Source of the DNA: CAZUGA01 sp964619885
Lineage (GTDB): Bacteria > Pseudomonadota > Gammaproteobacteria > Methylococcales > UBA1147
Direction: 5' to 3'
NCBI GenBank assembly: GCA_964619885.1
Contig: CAZUGA010000007.1
Coordinates: forward strand, 1 to 64,000
DNA: 64,000 bases
The notes under the pieces were generated by a model, which did no database searches, had not been told where the DNA came from, and was given only the letters and a program-made list of their open reading frames with translations. The translations under genes were made by a program, and so were the position numbers. Positions 1 through 9,011 of this stretch are shown here, piece by piece. The number at the start of each line of letters is the position of its first letter. Within the stretch, counting starts at the first letter, position 1.

Positions 1-18
1 TCTTATTTTTATTTGCGC

Positions 19-1911
19 TCACTTGAAAGCCGAGTGTTTTGCAAGAGGCTCAAATGCATCCAGATAAGCCACGGAAGCGGAAATGGTCAGATCATCACTC
101 AGTCGCCAGCGCGCCTCTAACTCTACCCCCTGGCTAGTTGCTGCCGCCGCATTGCCCACTACAAAACCGGCGAAACCATCAAATGAACTAACCTGCAGAT
201 CGTCGAAATTGGTTCTAAACAGTGCAAGGTCCAATCTCAATGCACCGTCCAGCCACATAGTTTTGGCACCCACTTCGTAGCCAATTGCAAATTCTTCTGC
301 AAACTCATAGTCTTCACGCTTGCCGGAGACAAGATTGTCATCGAATCCGCCGCTCTTGTACGCCGTTGAAAATGAAAAATACAGCATATCCTCAGGGCTG
401 ATATCCCATTCCAAACCAAACATCGGGGTTAAGTGGGATTCTTCGCGAGACTCCCGGAAACTGTGCGGGAACGTACTAAATAATGCAAAGAACGGCTGCA
501 AAGCCGGATTGACATTAACTGTTCCAAGATCCGCAACTATCAAATTTTTACTCGCTGTTTTACGCTCCCAGGTATAGCGCAATCCGGCCGACACCCTCCA
601 ATCCGCGACTGGATGCCAGGTTGTTTGCCCAAATACAGCCGCATGATTGGTCCGCTGTTTGGAACTATTAACCCTGGATGCTGAAAATCGAGGAAATGGA
701 ATACCCAACCTAGACAATTGATCGGTACTGAGATTGCCACTACTAAACAGATCTAGATGCTGGTAGTGGTAGTAAGCGCCCAAAACATAATCCAGCGCAT
801 CCGAATTCCACGGCTGCCAGGATTCAGTAATAGACGCTGGAGAATGTAGGCGAATTTCCTGGCTAATTTGGTGAAAATCTTCGGTACGTTGCTGCCCGAC
901 TGTAGATAATGCAGACAAATCCAAATCGTACAAATCATCATACTCGTAGCCCGTATACGCGGTGATAGACACTAGAGAATGGTCACCAATGGCTGCGTTC
1001 ATTGTAAGCGTACCATTATGAAATTCTGTATCACTTCTATCCGGTCCGAATTCTGGACTACTGCCTCCGGCGGAACGGTGGAGGTTAAAATCCGGCTCGA
1101 AGCGCGGGTCCAACGCGTTAAAAGCCGGACCAAACGCGCCAACATCCACAACCTGTGAGGTACGCCCTTCGATATCGGTATGGGCGTATTCGTATTTCGC
1201 GCTCAGTTCGAAGTCTTCGAGACCATCCCATCGGATGATGCCCCGGAAGGCTTGGTCCTCTCTGTTTGGATCTGTACGTTCGCGTGCTGTATTGAAGAGA
1301 TAGCCACCCAAATCGGACGCCCGTGCCGCGACGCGAGCTGACAAATCTTCAGTGATAGGTCCCGATACGAAGCCCTCGATATAGCGTTCATCATGATCCG
1401 GTGCGTACAGTGTAGATAAACGGGTTTGAAATTCATCGGTTGGCTGGGCGGTAATAATGTGCACCGCACCCGCAGTGGTATTCTTACCAAACAATATACC
1501 TTGAGGCCCTTTTAGAATTTCTACGCGCGCTGTATCCAACAGAGGGATCCGTGTTTGCCGGTCACGACCGGTATAAACATTATCGGTAAATGTCGCTACG
1601 GATTGTTCGAAACCTTGGTTTAATCCAGACCCGATGCCGCGGATGTAGACTCGGCTAAATACAGCACCCTGACTAATATTCAGATTGGAGGCATAGCCGG
1701 ATAACTCCTCCAAATTACGGATCGCCATAAAGTCGATTTTCTGGTTGTCGACCACCCCAATTGAAATCGGTACGTCGTACAGATATTCTTCGCTTTTTTG
1801 CGCGGACACGGTTATCGGATCCAGCGCATAACTTTTTGGGATTTCGTCTTCTGCACAAACGGTTATAAAAAATAACAAAAGCACCGTGCCAAGGAAAACT
1901 CGAGACCCCAT
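19..1911 (-). CDS. TonB-dependent outer-membrane receptor, apparently C-terminally short
   Basis: A 630-residue protein with an N-terminal signal peptide, then a TonB-box-like stretch (DPITVSAQ) and a plug domain (residues about 45-155, including the VEILKGPQG-type motif) followed by beta-barrel sequence. Family members import siderophores, vitamin B12 or complex organic substrates across the outer membrane using TonB energy. Most are 700-800 residues long and end in an aromatic residue. This one stops after the AYLDAF segment, which normally lies roughly 100 residues before the end, and its last residue is Lys. It may therefore lack the final barrel strands. The stop lies 18 bases from the window edge, so a continuation in another frame cannot be checked. 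The substrate cannot be inferred. Family assignment is secure; functionality is uncertain. Confidence 0.85.
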   Translation of the reverse strand: MGSRVFLGTVLLLFFITVCAEDEIPKSYALDPITVSAQKSEEYLYDVPISIGVVDNQKIDFMAIRNLEELSGYASNLNISQGAVFSRVYIRGIGSGLNQGFEQSVATFTDNVYTGRDRQTRIPLLDTARVEILKGPQGILFGKNTTAGAVHIITAQPTDEFQTRLSTLYAPDHDERYIEGFVSGPITEDLSARVAARASDLGGYLFNTARERTDPNREDQAFRGIIRWDGLEDFELSAKYEYAHTDIEGRTSQVVDVGAFGPAFNALDPRFEPDFNLHRSAGGSSPEFGPDRSDTEFHNGTLTMNAAIGDHSLVSITAYTGYEYDDLYDLDLSALSTVGQQRTEDFHQISQEIRLHSPASITESWQPWNSDALDYVLGAYYHYQHLDLFSSGNLSTDQLSRLGIPFPRFSASRVNSSKQRTNHAAVFGQTTWHPVADWRVSAGLRYTWERKTASKNLIVADLGTVNVNPALQPFFALFSTFPHSFRESREESHLTPMFGLEWDISPEDMLYFSFSTAYKSGGFDDNLVSGKREDYEFAEEFAIGYEVGAKTMWLDGALRLDLALFRTNFDDLQVSSFDGFAGFVVGNAAAATSQGVELEARWRLSDDLTISASVAYLDAFEPLAKHSAFK

Positions 1912-2062
1912 CTCACACCTTTAAACATAGCTATTGGGAAGCGGCTAAGTTTATCAGTTTAGAAAAGCGATTACTGCAAATTCAACGGCGCAACGGGTTA
2001 AACGATACTATATTTCGTTGCCGATTGAGATAACAGAATATTTAGCTGGATATACCGGAAAT

Positions 2063-2599
2063 TTAATAACACCCTAAGAATCCTCGGCCGTAGACAAAAG
2101 GGCGGCCATAGAATCCATAATAGTAGCCTGGATAAGGATAATATCGTGGATATGCATAATAATTCGTCGGGTTATATTTGGGCCATAGATATGCCTGATT
2201 GAGATCAACCACCGGAAGCTTTATGGTTTTTTCACCAATCATTCGGTCTGCACCTCCGTTCAATGTGCCTGCAACCGTAATTTGAGTGCCTTTGCTGTAT
2301 ACAGCAGGATCCAAAAATTCCTTGCTACGAATGATAAATCGGCCTAACGCTGATTGTGTCAAACTAGGCCGCCCATATCCCTTCAACGGATAGTAAAGCA
2401 CCTGAACCCAACTCGAATCTTGCTGAATATCAACCTGAATCACTGTCCCTCCCCACCTAACAACGGACCCATGATAAGCATCAATATTTTTTTGGACCTC
2501 GCGTATATCCACTTCCGGTACCGGCGCCTGTTTAATTGCCGTAGGAAGATTGGAACATCCAGAGAAAACACAAATGACAAAAAATAACGCAGACTTCAT
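2063..2599 (-). CDS. Slp-family outer-membrane lipoprotein
   Basis: The ATG chosen here starts a lipoprotein signal peptide (MKSALFFVICVFSGC) with lipobox FSGC. An upstream in-frame ATG would add 21 residues and bury the signal. The mature part matches Slp/YeaY-type proteins: a short PxVDIREVQKN segment, a GGTVIQV strand, a central region with FIIRSKEFLDPAVYSKG and a VAGTLNG strand (OB-like). The C-terminus is Tyr/Pro/Gly-rich (YYAYPRYYPYPGYYYG). E. coli Slp is induced by starvation and stationary phase, but its biochemical role is unclear. The gene is monocistronic and divergent from the DUF58 gene to its right. Confidence 0.8.
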   Translation of the reverse strand: MKSALFFVICVFSGCSNLPTAIKQAPVPEVDIREVQKNIDAYHGSVVRWGGTVIQVDIQQDSSWVQVLYYPLKGYGRPSLTQSALGRFIIRSKEFLDPAVYSKGTQITVAGTLNGGADRMIGEKTIKLPVVDLNQAYLWPKYNPTNYYAYPRYYPYPGYYYGFYGRPFVYGRGFLGCY

Positions 2600-2902
2600 A
2601 TTGATTACCCCAGCAGATTCAAGTGCAGTCCCAATACACGATAAATTATTGGTCTCATTCATTTCAAACTAAGAGAAGCCATGTTCAGCGAGCCACACCT
2701 TATATCCTACAGACAGCCGCACCATTAAATAATTCATCCATAGAACAGGACCCGATTGGCCAAATAAAAGCACTTCAATCCGCCTTCATGAACCAACATT
2801 TTTCGGTATCGAGTGAAATTTTTTTCAACAGGATTAGTCTATGGATGAATCAACGCCGAACCTGCAACTATACTATCTGTAAAATATCAATCCATTTTGT
2901 TC
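2600..2902. other. Intergenic region between the divergent slp-like gene and the DUF58 gene
   Basis: About 300 bases with no convincing gene. A 119-codon plus-strand open frame crosses it and runs into the DUF58 gene in another frame; its sequence is unlike a protein family and is treated as chance. The region should contain the two divergent promoters, but I cannot point to clear -35/-10 pairs. Confidence 0.5.
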
Positions 2903-3868
2903 ATGGGCGACTCACCAATGGCGCTAACGCTTCGAGAACGTTTTCACCCCAAACGGTTTTTGGTTGGCGAACAGCCATCTGATGACGCTGTTACTCTATG
3001 CCATCGGCGCATTTTTATATTGCCTTCTAAATCGGGGCTATGCTGCGGTTTATTGCTGTGTATCATGTTACTTGCGTCGGTTGTGTATAACAATAACCTG
3101 AGTTTTATTCTGACCTTTTTGTTAAGCAGTATCTGTCTGGTTTCGGTTTTACACAATTTCCAATCAATGACCGGACTCAAAATTAAAGCAGGTCATTCGA
3201 ATCCGGTGTTCGCCGGAGATGTGGCAGAACTTAAAATTTCGCTACACAACGAATCTGCATTTCCACGCATAAACCTATTTCTTTCTGCGAAAAACGCCGA
3301 ACCGGTTCAAGTTAACATCGCACCAAAAAAACGGACAATCGCTCCACTGAAAATAAAAACCCATAAGCGGGGTTGGCAATCGGTAGGGACAATGACCGTA
3401 TTGAGCTACTATCCAATCGGATTGTTTAGAGCCTGGTCACCGATAAATCTGGCGCAAAAATTATTGGTTTACCCGAAACCCAGCACCCACCCGATAATAG
3501 CACCGCAACAGTCTCTAGCTGACTCAAAGCAGGCTAAATATTTTACCCGCGACGGTGATGATTTTTTAGGACTGGATAAATACCAATACGGTGATTCTCT
3601 GCGTCATATTCATTGGAAAGCCTTCGCTAAGGGGCAGGGTGTTCAGAGTAAACGTTACGGTAGCGATGAATCGCCCCAACTTATTTTGGATTTGGAACAG
3701 ACCCCGGGCGACAATCTTGAATCTAGGATCAGCTTGCTATGCCGATGGATAATCGACTTGGAAAATGCCGGTGTAAAATATGGACTACGGCTGTCCCAAT
3801 CCCTCATTGAACCCAATTCAGGCTCCACTCACCGGGCCAGGTGTTTACGCGAACTTGCGTTGGTTTGA
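2903..3868 (+). CDS. DUF58 domain membrane protein
   Basis: Two adjacent transmembrane segments (about residues 45-90) are followed by a beta-rich domain and the DUF58 signature (DKYQYGDSLRHIHWKAFAKGQG, residues about 225-246), ending in a vWA-like fold. DUF58 proteins usually sit next to a MoxR AAA ATPase and a transglutaminase-like protein. Here only the transglutaminase gene follows, two bases after this stop; no MoxR gene precedes it. Start choice is weak: ATG codons at 2903 and 2918 and a TTG at 2897 are all possible and none has a good ribosome binding site. The function of such pairs is not established; an envelope or cell-wall role is inferred. Confidence 0.8.
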   Translation: MGDSPMALTLRERFHPKRFLVGEQPSDDAVTLCHRRIFILPSKSGLCCGLLLCIMLLASVVYNNNLSFILTFLLSSICLVSVLHNFQSMTGLKIKAGHSNPVFAGDVAELKISLHNESAFPRINLFLSAKNAEPVQVNIAPKKRTIAPLKIKTHKRGWQSVGTMTVLSYYPIGLFRAWSPINLAQKLLVYPKPSTHPIIAPQQSLADSKQAKYFTRDGDDFLGLDKYQYGDSLRHIHWKAFAKGQGVQSKRYGSDESPQLILDLEQTPGDNLESRISLLCRWIIDLENAGVKYGLRLSQSLIEPNSGSTHRARCLRELALV

Positions 3869-3870
3869 CA

Positions 3871-5850
3871 ATGGCTTCACTAGCATACCCCGTATACACA
3901 GCCAATTCTGACAACATTGATAAAAACACTCTGCTGTTTGCACTATTTACTACTTTAGCAGTTACTCTGCCGCACATTAAGCATGTCCCAGGGCTAGTCT
4001 TCTGTTTTTTTCTCATAACGTTCGGATGGCGGTTACTCAGTGCCGCTGAATTACTTAGCTTACCTCGAATAGGCACGTTATTCTTGGTCACATCGATAGG
4101 CGTTGGATTAATTTTCTGGCAACACAAAACCCTTATTGGACTCGAAGCAGGCACCAGCTTTTTTGTTATTTCACTAGGCCTCAAGCTGCTTGAACTAAGA
4201 AGAAACCGGGATTTATATCTAGTCATTTTTCTTTCATTCTTCGTCGCGACCACTCAATTCTTGTTTAGTCAAACAATGTTGATGGGCTTCCATGTGCTGA
4301 TAGCAAGCTGCCTATTAATCGTAAACCTGATCAGCATCAACACGGTCAAGGCAATGAATCTTAAGTCTAAATTTAAACTTTCGTTAACCTTGTTGTGCCA
4401 GGCCTTCCCAATTATGATTTTGATGTTTTTAATATTTCCGCGGATCCCTGCACCAAAATTCGGTCTGGGGGATCAAAATGCGATAGGCCAAACCGGGCTT
4501 AGCGATACATTGAAACCTGGAAATATCAGCCAGCTAATTCAATCATCCGCTGTGGCGTTTAGGGTTAATTTTGATGGCCCGATACCACCCGCGAATGAAC
4601 GCTATTGGCGAGGCCCGGTGTTCTGGTATACCGATGGGGAAAAATGGTCTCTGGAATCGCGGAGCTTGTTACTGGAAAATTCAGTACATACATCTCCGGA
4701 AAGTTATGCTTATACGGTGACCTTAGAGCCTCACCGGCAAAGATGGCTGTTCGCTCTGGATGTTCCGTCCGAGATTCCGTTGGACATCACCCAAAGCTCG
4801 GATCTTCAGTTGCTGCATCAAAAGCCGGTCACTAAACGTATTTCTTATCGTTTAAGATCCACTACTCAATACAATACCGGACCCATCCAAAGCTGGGAAA
4901 AACAAGCGGGATTACAACTACCCACACCGCCTGCGCCGCGAATTTCTCAACTCGTCAATAGTTGGCAGCGCATAGATTCAAATCCTAAGGCGGTAGTCAA
5001 ACAGGCTTTAAACTATTTTCACGAAGAACCGTTTTACTATACGCTTTCTCCGCCGGTTTATCGCAGAAACGCGATTGAGTCATTCCTTTTCGACGCGCGC
5101 CGGGGTTTCTGCGAGCATTACGCAACCGCTTTTGTCTACCTTATGCGGACCGCAAATATACCGTCTAGAGCAGTTACCGGCTACCAAGGGGGTGAATACA
5201 ACAAGGTCGGAAATTTTCTTGAGATCAGACAATCTGACGCACACGCGTGGGCCGAAGTGTGGTTAGACGGAAAAGGCTGGGTCCGGCTAGATCCGACCGC
5301 AATGATTGCACCAGAGCGTATCGAGGAAGGCATTAATCGCTTGTACCAACAAAGAAACGGAATAATCAGCTTCGGCGGCATGGACATCCCTGGCGTTACC
5401 GATCTGTTTCGAAACTTTAACCATGTTTGGTCCGCGGCAGAGCATGCGTGGTACAGACGAATTATCGCCTTCAGTGCTGACCGACAAAATGATCTACTTT
5501 CAAATTGGGGTATTGGCGATATAAAAAAGCGAGTGATCTCTTTGTTTGCAAGCGTCGCCGTTCTGTTACTATTGGTCGCTGCTATATTATTGTATAAAGG
5601 ACCCGCCAAAACGGAAAAAGCTGTTCTATTATATGGTCGCTTTTGCCGGAAACTTTCCCGCCGGGGACTAATCAGAGCACAAAGCGAAGGTGCTAGTGAC
5701 TTCGCCCAACGAGCTGCTGAGGCATTTCCGAATCTGGGATTCGAGATAAACAACGTCACCCGCCTTTATCAAACCCTTCGTTATGCACGAACTTCAAATA
5801 GCGATGACTTGAAACAACTAACCAAACTGGTCGGTCAATTTCGCGTTTGA
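3871..5850 (+). CDS. TgpA-type membrane transglutaminase-like protein
   Basis: A 659-residue protein: about six N-terminal membrane helices (residues 1-190), a periplasmic DUF3488-like part, then a transglutaminase core and a last membrane helix near residue 570 with a cytoplasmic DUF4129-like tail. The catalytic triad is visible: Cys about 414 in GFCEHYA, His about 458 in SDAHAWAE and Asp about 474 in RLDPTA. Pseudomonas TgpA, the closest characterised relative, is essential and periplasm-facing. The ATG chosen lies two bases after the DUF58 stop, implying translational coupling; a GTG 30 bases upstream overlaps the DUF58 gene and is less likely. Confidence 0.88.
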   Translation: MASLAYPVYTANSDNIDKNTLLFALFTTLAVTLPHIKHVPGLVFCFFLITFGWRLLSAAELLSLPRIGTLFLVTSIGVGLIFWQHKTLIGLEAGTSFFVISLGLKLLELRRNRDLYLVIFLSFFVATTQFLFSQTMLMGFHVLIASCLLIVNLISINTVKAMNLKSKFKLSLTLLCQAFPIMILMFLIFPRIPAPKFGLGDQNAIGQTGLSDTLKPGNISQLIQSSAVAFRVNFDGPIPPANERYWRGPVFWYTDGEKWSLESRSLLLENSVHTSPESYAYTVTLEPHRQRWLFALDVPSEIPLDITQSSDLQLLHQKPVTKRISYRLRSTTQYNTGPIQSWEKQAGLQLPTPPAPRISQLVNSWQRIDSNPKAVVKQALNYFHEEPFYYTLSPPVYRRNAIESFLFDARRGFCEHYATAFVYLMRTANIPSRAVTGYQGGEYNKVGNFLEIRQSDAHAWAEVWLDGKGWVRLDPTAMIAPERIEEGINRLYQQRNGIISFGGMDIPGVTDLFRNFNHVWSAAEHAWYRRIIAFSADRQNDLLSNWGIGDIKKRVISLFASVAVLLLLVAAILLYKGPAKTEKAVLLYGRFCRKLSRRGLIRAQSEGASDFAQRAAEAFPNLGFEINNVTRLYQTLRYARTSNSDDLKQLTKLVGQFRV

Positions 5851-5854
5851 CTCA

Positions 5855-6298
5855 TTAATCGGCCGGTTCAACAATAAGTATTGTACCGTCTACCGCGACC
5901 ACTTTAATGCGAGTATTTTCCGGACAATCGTCACCTTGGATTTTCCAGCTTGAGTCGTCCACTTTTATCTTGCCTTGCCCGTCCAAGATTGGACTCTGAA
6001 GGGTAAAAACTCTGCCAATATATTGAGCACTGCGTTGATTAAGTAGCGGCAGATCGCTTTCTGTTGGGTTTTTTCTAAGGTAAAGCCGCCAACAGACGAC
6101 ACTGATGACCGACAACACAGAGAAGCATAGCACTTGATACTCCCAAGCAAGATTGGGCATCAACCCAACGATTGCCCCGACCACGACTGCGGCAACTCCC
6201 ATCCATACGAAAAATGCACCCGGGGCGAATAACTCAAAAATCATCAAGACAGCGGCGAAAATCCACCAATGCCAAAATACAATTTGTATATTATCCAT
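5855..6298 (-). CDS. NfeD-like membrane protein
   Basis: A 147-residue protein with two or three N-terminal membrane helices (GAFFVWMGVAAVVVGAIVGL) followed by a small OB-fold domain (IGRVFTLQSPILDGQGKIKVDD, ending VDGTILIVEP). This is the short NfeD/YbbK-type partner that is almost always encoded with a stomatin-like SPFH protein. It begins 3 bases after the stop of qmcA and is surely co-transcribed with it. Membrane-microdomain organisation or protease-complex regulation is the family expectation. Converges on the transglutaminase gene with a 4-base gap. Confidence 0.88.
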   Translation of the reverse strand: MDNIQIVFWHWWIFAAVLMIFELFAPGAFFVWMGVAAVVVGAIVGLMPNLAWEYQVLCFSVLSVISVVCWRLYLRKNPTESDLPLLNQRSAQYIGRVFTLQSPILDGQGKIKVDDSSWKIQGDDCPENTRIKVVAVDGTILIVEPAD

Positions 6299-6301
6299 GG
6301 T

Positions 6302-7231
6302 TCAGTCGCCCTTTTTAGCCATGGCTTCCTTGGCCAAATCTCCAATCCCAGCGATCGAACCGATAATACTGGAGGATTCCAACGGCATCATAATCAGTTT
6401 ATTGTTTTCTGCGGTAGCGATGTCCTTAAGCGCCTCAACATATTTTTGCGCAACAAAATAGTTGATAGCCTGCACATCACCCTTGGCTATCGCCTCGGAT
6501 ACCATCGTTGTTGCCTTGGCTTCCGCTTCGGCCAAACGTTCACGCGCTTCAGCGTCCCGAAACGCGGCTTCTTTTCGACCTTCCGCATCCAACACAGCGG
6601 CACGCTTTTCACCTTCGGCTTTCAATATTTCAGATTGCCTTTCACCTTCCGCCTCGAGGATAGACGCTCGTTTATCCCGCTCGGCTTTCATTTGTCTTGC
6701 CATCGCATCCACCAAGTCTTTGGGCGGCGCGATGTCCTTGATTTCGATTCGAGTCACTTTAATACCCCAAGGCGAGGTCGCGTCATCTACGACCGTCAGC
6801 AACTGAGCATTGATGGTATCTCGCTTGGATAGTAGCTCATCAAGATCCATAGACCCCATCACTGTACGTATGTTGGTCATCACCAGGTTGAGGATCGCGT
6901 TTTCCAAGTTGTTTACCTCGTACGCCGCTTTGGCGGCCTGGATAATCTGGTAGAAAACCACACCATCGACCTTGACCATTGCGTTGTCTTTGGTAATTAT
7001 CTCCTGAGACGGGACATCCAACACCTGCTCCATCATATTAAGATTGTCGCCGATCCGGTCTACGATGGGCACAATAATATTTAAACCCGGATCTAAGGTG
7101 CCAATATATTTTCCAAACCTCTCTACTGTATATTGCCTGCCCTGGGGAACCGACTTAACCCCCATAAAAACCAATATGACAGCTAACACAAAGAAAACTA
7201 CAACGAAAATACCAAATCCGCTCATGTCCAA
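6302..7231 (-). CDS. qmcA: SPFH/band 7 protein, QmcA-type paraslipin
   Basis: A single N-terminal membrane anchor (residues 6-27) is followed by the band-7 domain (VPQGRQYTVERFGKYIGTLDPGLNIIVP...) and a charged coiled-coil rich in Glu/Lys/Ala (AEGEKRAAVLDAEGRKEAAF), as in E. coli QmcA. It forms oligomeric membrane scaffolds associated with FtsH-type proteolysis and microdomains. Length (309 residues) matches the family. First gene of a two-gene operon with the NfeD-like gene. Start ATG is followed directly by the membrane segment, so it is well supported. Confidence 0.92.
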   Translation of the reverse strand: MDMSGFGIFVVVFFVLAVILVFMGVKSVPQGRQYTVERFGKYIGTLDPGLNIIVPIVDRIGDNLNMMEQVLDVPSQEIITKDNAMVKVDGVVFYQIIQAAKAAYEVNNLENAILNLVMTNIRTVMGSMDLDELLSKRDTINAQLLTVVDDATSPWGIKVTRIEIKDIAPPKDLVDAMARQMKAERDKRASILEAEGERQSEILKAEGEKRAAVLDAEGRKEAAFRDAEARERLAEAEAKATTMVSEAIAKGDVQAINYFVAQKYVEALKDIATAENNKLIMMPLESSSIIGSIAGIGDLAKEAMAKKGD

Positions 7232-7419
7232 ATCCCTCCTTAAACAGGTTTATACAAAGAATCACGTAGCACTAATGAGTTACCCCATTTCAATCATAAA
7301 ACGTTAGTTAAGACCAACCGCTTCTAAATCGCCACGCCCCCTTGTACAATCAAAATATTGGCGCGTTAATCAGGGCCCACTCTGTCAATCTATCAACAAT
7401 AATGTACAAAATCTAAGGA

Positions 7420-7740
7420 TTATTCAGAATCTACCGTTTTCAACCGCTCGATGCGCTGCTTCATCGCTGGATGACTGGACAAAAATGCAAAATCCTCGTC
7501 CGATTCGCTTTGCTTATCCAACGCCTTTAGGATCGCAGCAAAATGGTACAGCGGTATCTGTTGTTCGGTTAAGAATGCCCGAGCAAAGTCATCTGCTTCC
7601 GTTTCAAAGGTTCTTGAATACTTGGCTTCGATCAGTTTTGCAGGCAACGCTAAAGACAAAGCCTGAGTATAGATTAGTGTCCGAAATAAAAATGGTCAGC
7701 AAATCAATAATGCAATAATCGTCGATGGCCGATGCAAACC
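7420..7740 (-). pseudogene. Remnant of an M48-family metallopeptidase (C-terminal part only)
   Basis: The last ~79 codons read as the C-terminal part of an M48 peptidase: LPAKLIEAKYSRTFETEADDFA contains the conserved YSRxFExEAD segment with the third zinc-ligand Glu, and SSHPAMKQRI is the usual SSHPxxxxRI motif. The zinc-binding HExxH, which should lie about 60-80 residues upstream, is missing. Upstream the frame closes at a TGA near 7696-7698, and a second frame carries a possible continuation (SAI...LLTIFIS) before dying out toward the neighbouring DUF2231 gene. I read this as a 5'-truncated, frameshifted relic. A TTG at 7659 could in principle start a 79-residue fragment. Confidence 0.65.
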
Positions 7741-7831
7741 AAAATTATTCCGCTATCCGTCACAGATGATTGAAAGTACTCTACGTATAGAAAATATTGA
7801 TTTCGAGAGGGACGTTAACAACTCGCTCTGA

Positions 7832-8419
7832 TCAATGCGAATGTTTTCGAATTTCGACATGTTTTGAACCGGTAAAGCCTTCGATCCACTCTGCCACTTC
7901 TTCAGATATTCCCCCGCCGTGCTCGTGTCCTTGAGACAGCTTTTCTTCTCGGGGTACCGCATCAACCGCAACACCATATTTGTAGACCATCATTGCCCCA
8001 ATATCAGCGCCCAACGCCAAATTGACCAAGATCAACACGCCCAATATATTTTGTACCAGTCTAGCAAATCCAGTGAAATCGCGATTATGGATCAAACGCC
8101 AAGTTGATAACAATAATCCCAACGTTAATACATTTAATCCATAATCACGGTGATCAGACATTGCCTGATGGACTTCCCCCTCATGAAAAACGCCCTCCGC
8201 GCCTTGAAGACCGACTAAAACCGACGCGAAAGCGCCAACGGTCCCGAGGTATAACATCCATTTACCGGCAATTCTTAGTTCTTTACTACCGCTAATCAAA
8301 CTCAGCATCTCCAGCAACACGAATCCAGTAAATAACGCGATCGGAAAATGGACCAACAATGGGTGGAGATTCGCTAGCTCTCCCACGCCCGGAAAATATT
8401 TTGATAACATTTCATTCAT
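7832..8419 (-). CDS. DUF2231 membrane protein
   Basis: A 195-residue integral membrane protein with about four helices and the DUF2231 signature at the N-terminus (LANLHPLLVHFPIALFTGFVLLE). It has His-rich segments in loops and at the C-terminus (HEGEVHQAMSDHRDYG, GHEHGGG, final KHSH), which may bind heme or metal. The biochemical role of the family is unknown; some members sit beside cytochrome or copper genes. No such neighbour is seen here. Confidence 0.8.
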   Translation of the reverse strand: MNEMLSKYFPGVGELANLHPLLVHFPIALFTGFVLLEMLSLISGSKELRIAGKWMLYLGTVGAFASVLVGLQGAEGVFHEGEVHQAMSDHRDYGLNVLTLGLLLSTWRLIHNRDFTGFARLVQNILGVLILVNLALGADIGAMMVYKYGVAVDAVPREEKLSQGHEHGGGISEEVAEWIEGFTGSKHVEIRKHSH

Positions 8420-8707
8420 AATTTTATCTAAGTTCTTTGTCTCTAGTTATACAATCAAGCTTGTATGCTGGCACCTTTATCATCTCGGCGATACATTGAT
8501 CTAACCTTGCTCCGGTCAATTCAACTAGTTGTCATTCATTTTTGGTATAACTCTTAATTGAAGACGTTCTTTGAACAGAAGCGGCCCAAGTTTCGAATCG
8601 GCTAATATTTTTCTATGCGAGCTTAGAGGTTTTGTCATATAAATTTAACAATACATGTCCATACTTTGTTTAAAACAACCCTTTCAACAAAAGATGAGGC
8701 ACTATAT
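8420..8707. other. Intergenic region, divergent promoters
   Basis: About 290 AT-rich bases between the divergent DUF2231 gene and a small hypothetical gene. I see no coding sequence, repeat or clear hairpin in it. Confidence 0.4.
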
Positions 8708-8899
8708 ATGGTGATTTTGATCAAAAAATGGCCCAATGACACAGCAACCCTGATGACTGAAATGGGTCAGGTTTTATTTACATTCTCGACCGTGGAAGAT
8801 GCGAAATCAGCATGCCATCAATGGGAATACATTCAAAATGAGACAATGGAACTCAGAGAATTTAGCAACAATATGCTTCAACAAGCCGTCAGATTATGA
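8708..8899 (+). CDS. Small hypothetical protein, 63 residues
   Basis: Not recognised. The ATG is preceded by GATGAGG about 8 bases upstream, a usable ribosome binding site; an in-frame TTG 42 bases further up is less likely. The protein is soluble, with a Trp- and Thr-rich N-terminal half (KKWPNDTATLMTEMGQVLFTFSTVEDA) that reads like a small beta-alpha fold, and a helical C-terminal half. No signal peptide. Isolated in its orientation: neighbours on both sides are on the other strand. Confidence 0.5.
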   Translation: MVILIKKWPNDTATLMTEMGQVLFTFSTVEDAKSACHQWEYIQNETMELREFSNNMLQQAVRL

Positions 8900-9011
8900 G
8901 CCAATCAGTGCCTAGTCTTTTCAATTCCGCTCTTTGGACCGATCAGAATCCAACCAAGTTCAACTTCAAACGATTCAATCAGGGCCTTACCCTTTTAACT
9001 CATGAATGGAA

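Noticed and set aside
2623..2982. 119-codon plus-strand frame before the DUF58 gene
   Set aside because: No family resemblance, no ribosome site, and it overlaps the DUF58 gene in another frame.
5181..5759. 192-codon minus-strand frame inside the transglutaminase gene
   Set aside because: It lies over the catalytic domain of a clear gene and has random composition.
7753..7977. 74-codon minus-strand frame next to the M48 remnant
   Set aside because: It overlaps the DUF2231 gene in another frame and has no M48 motif; I do not count it as peptidase.
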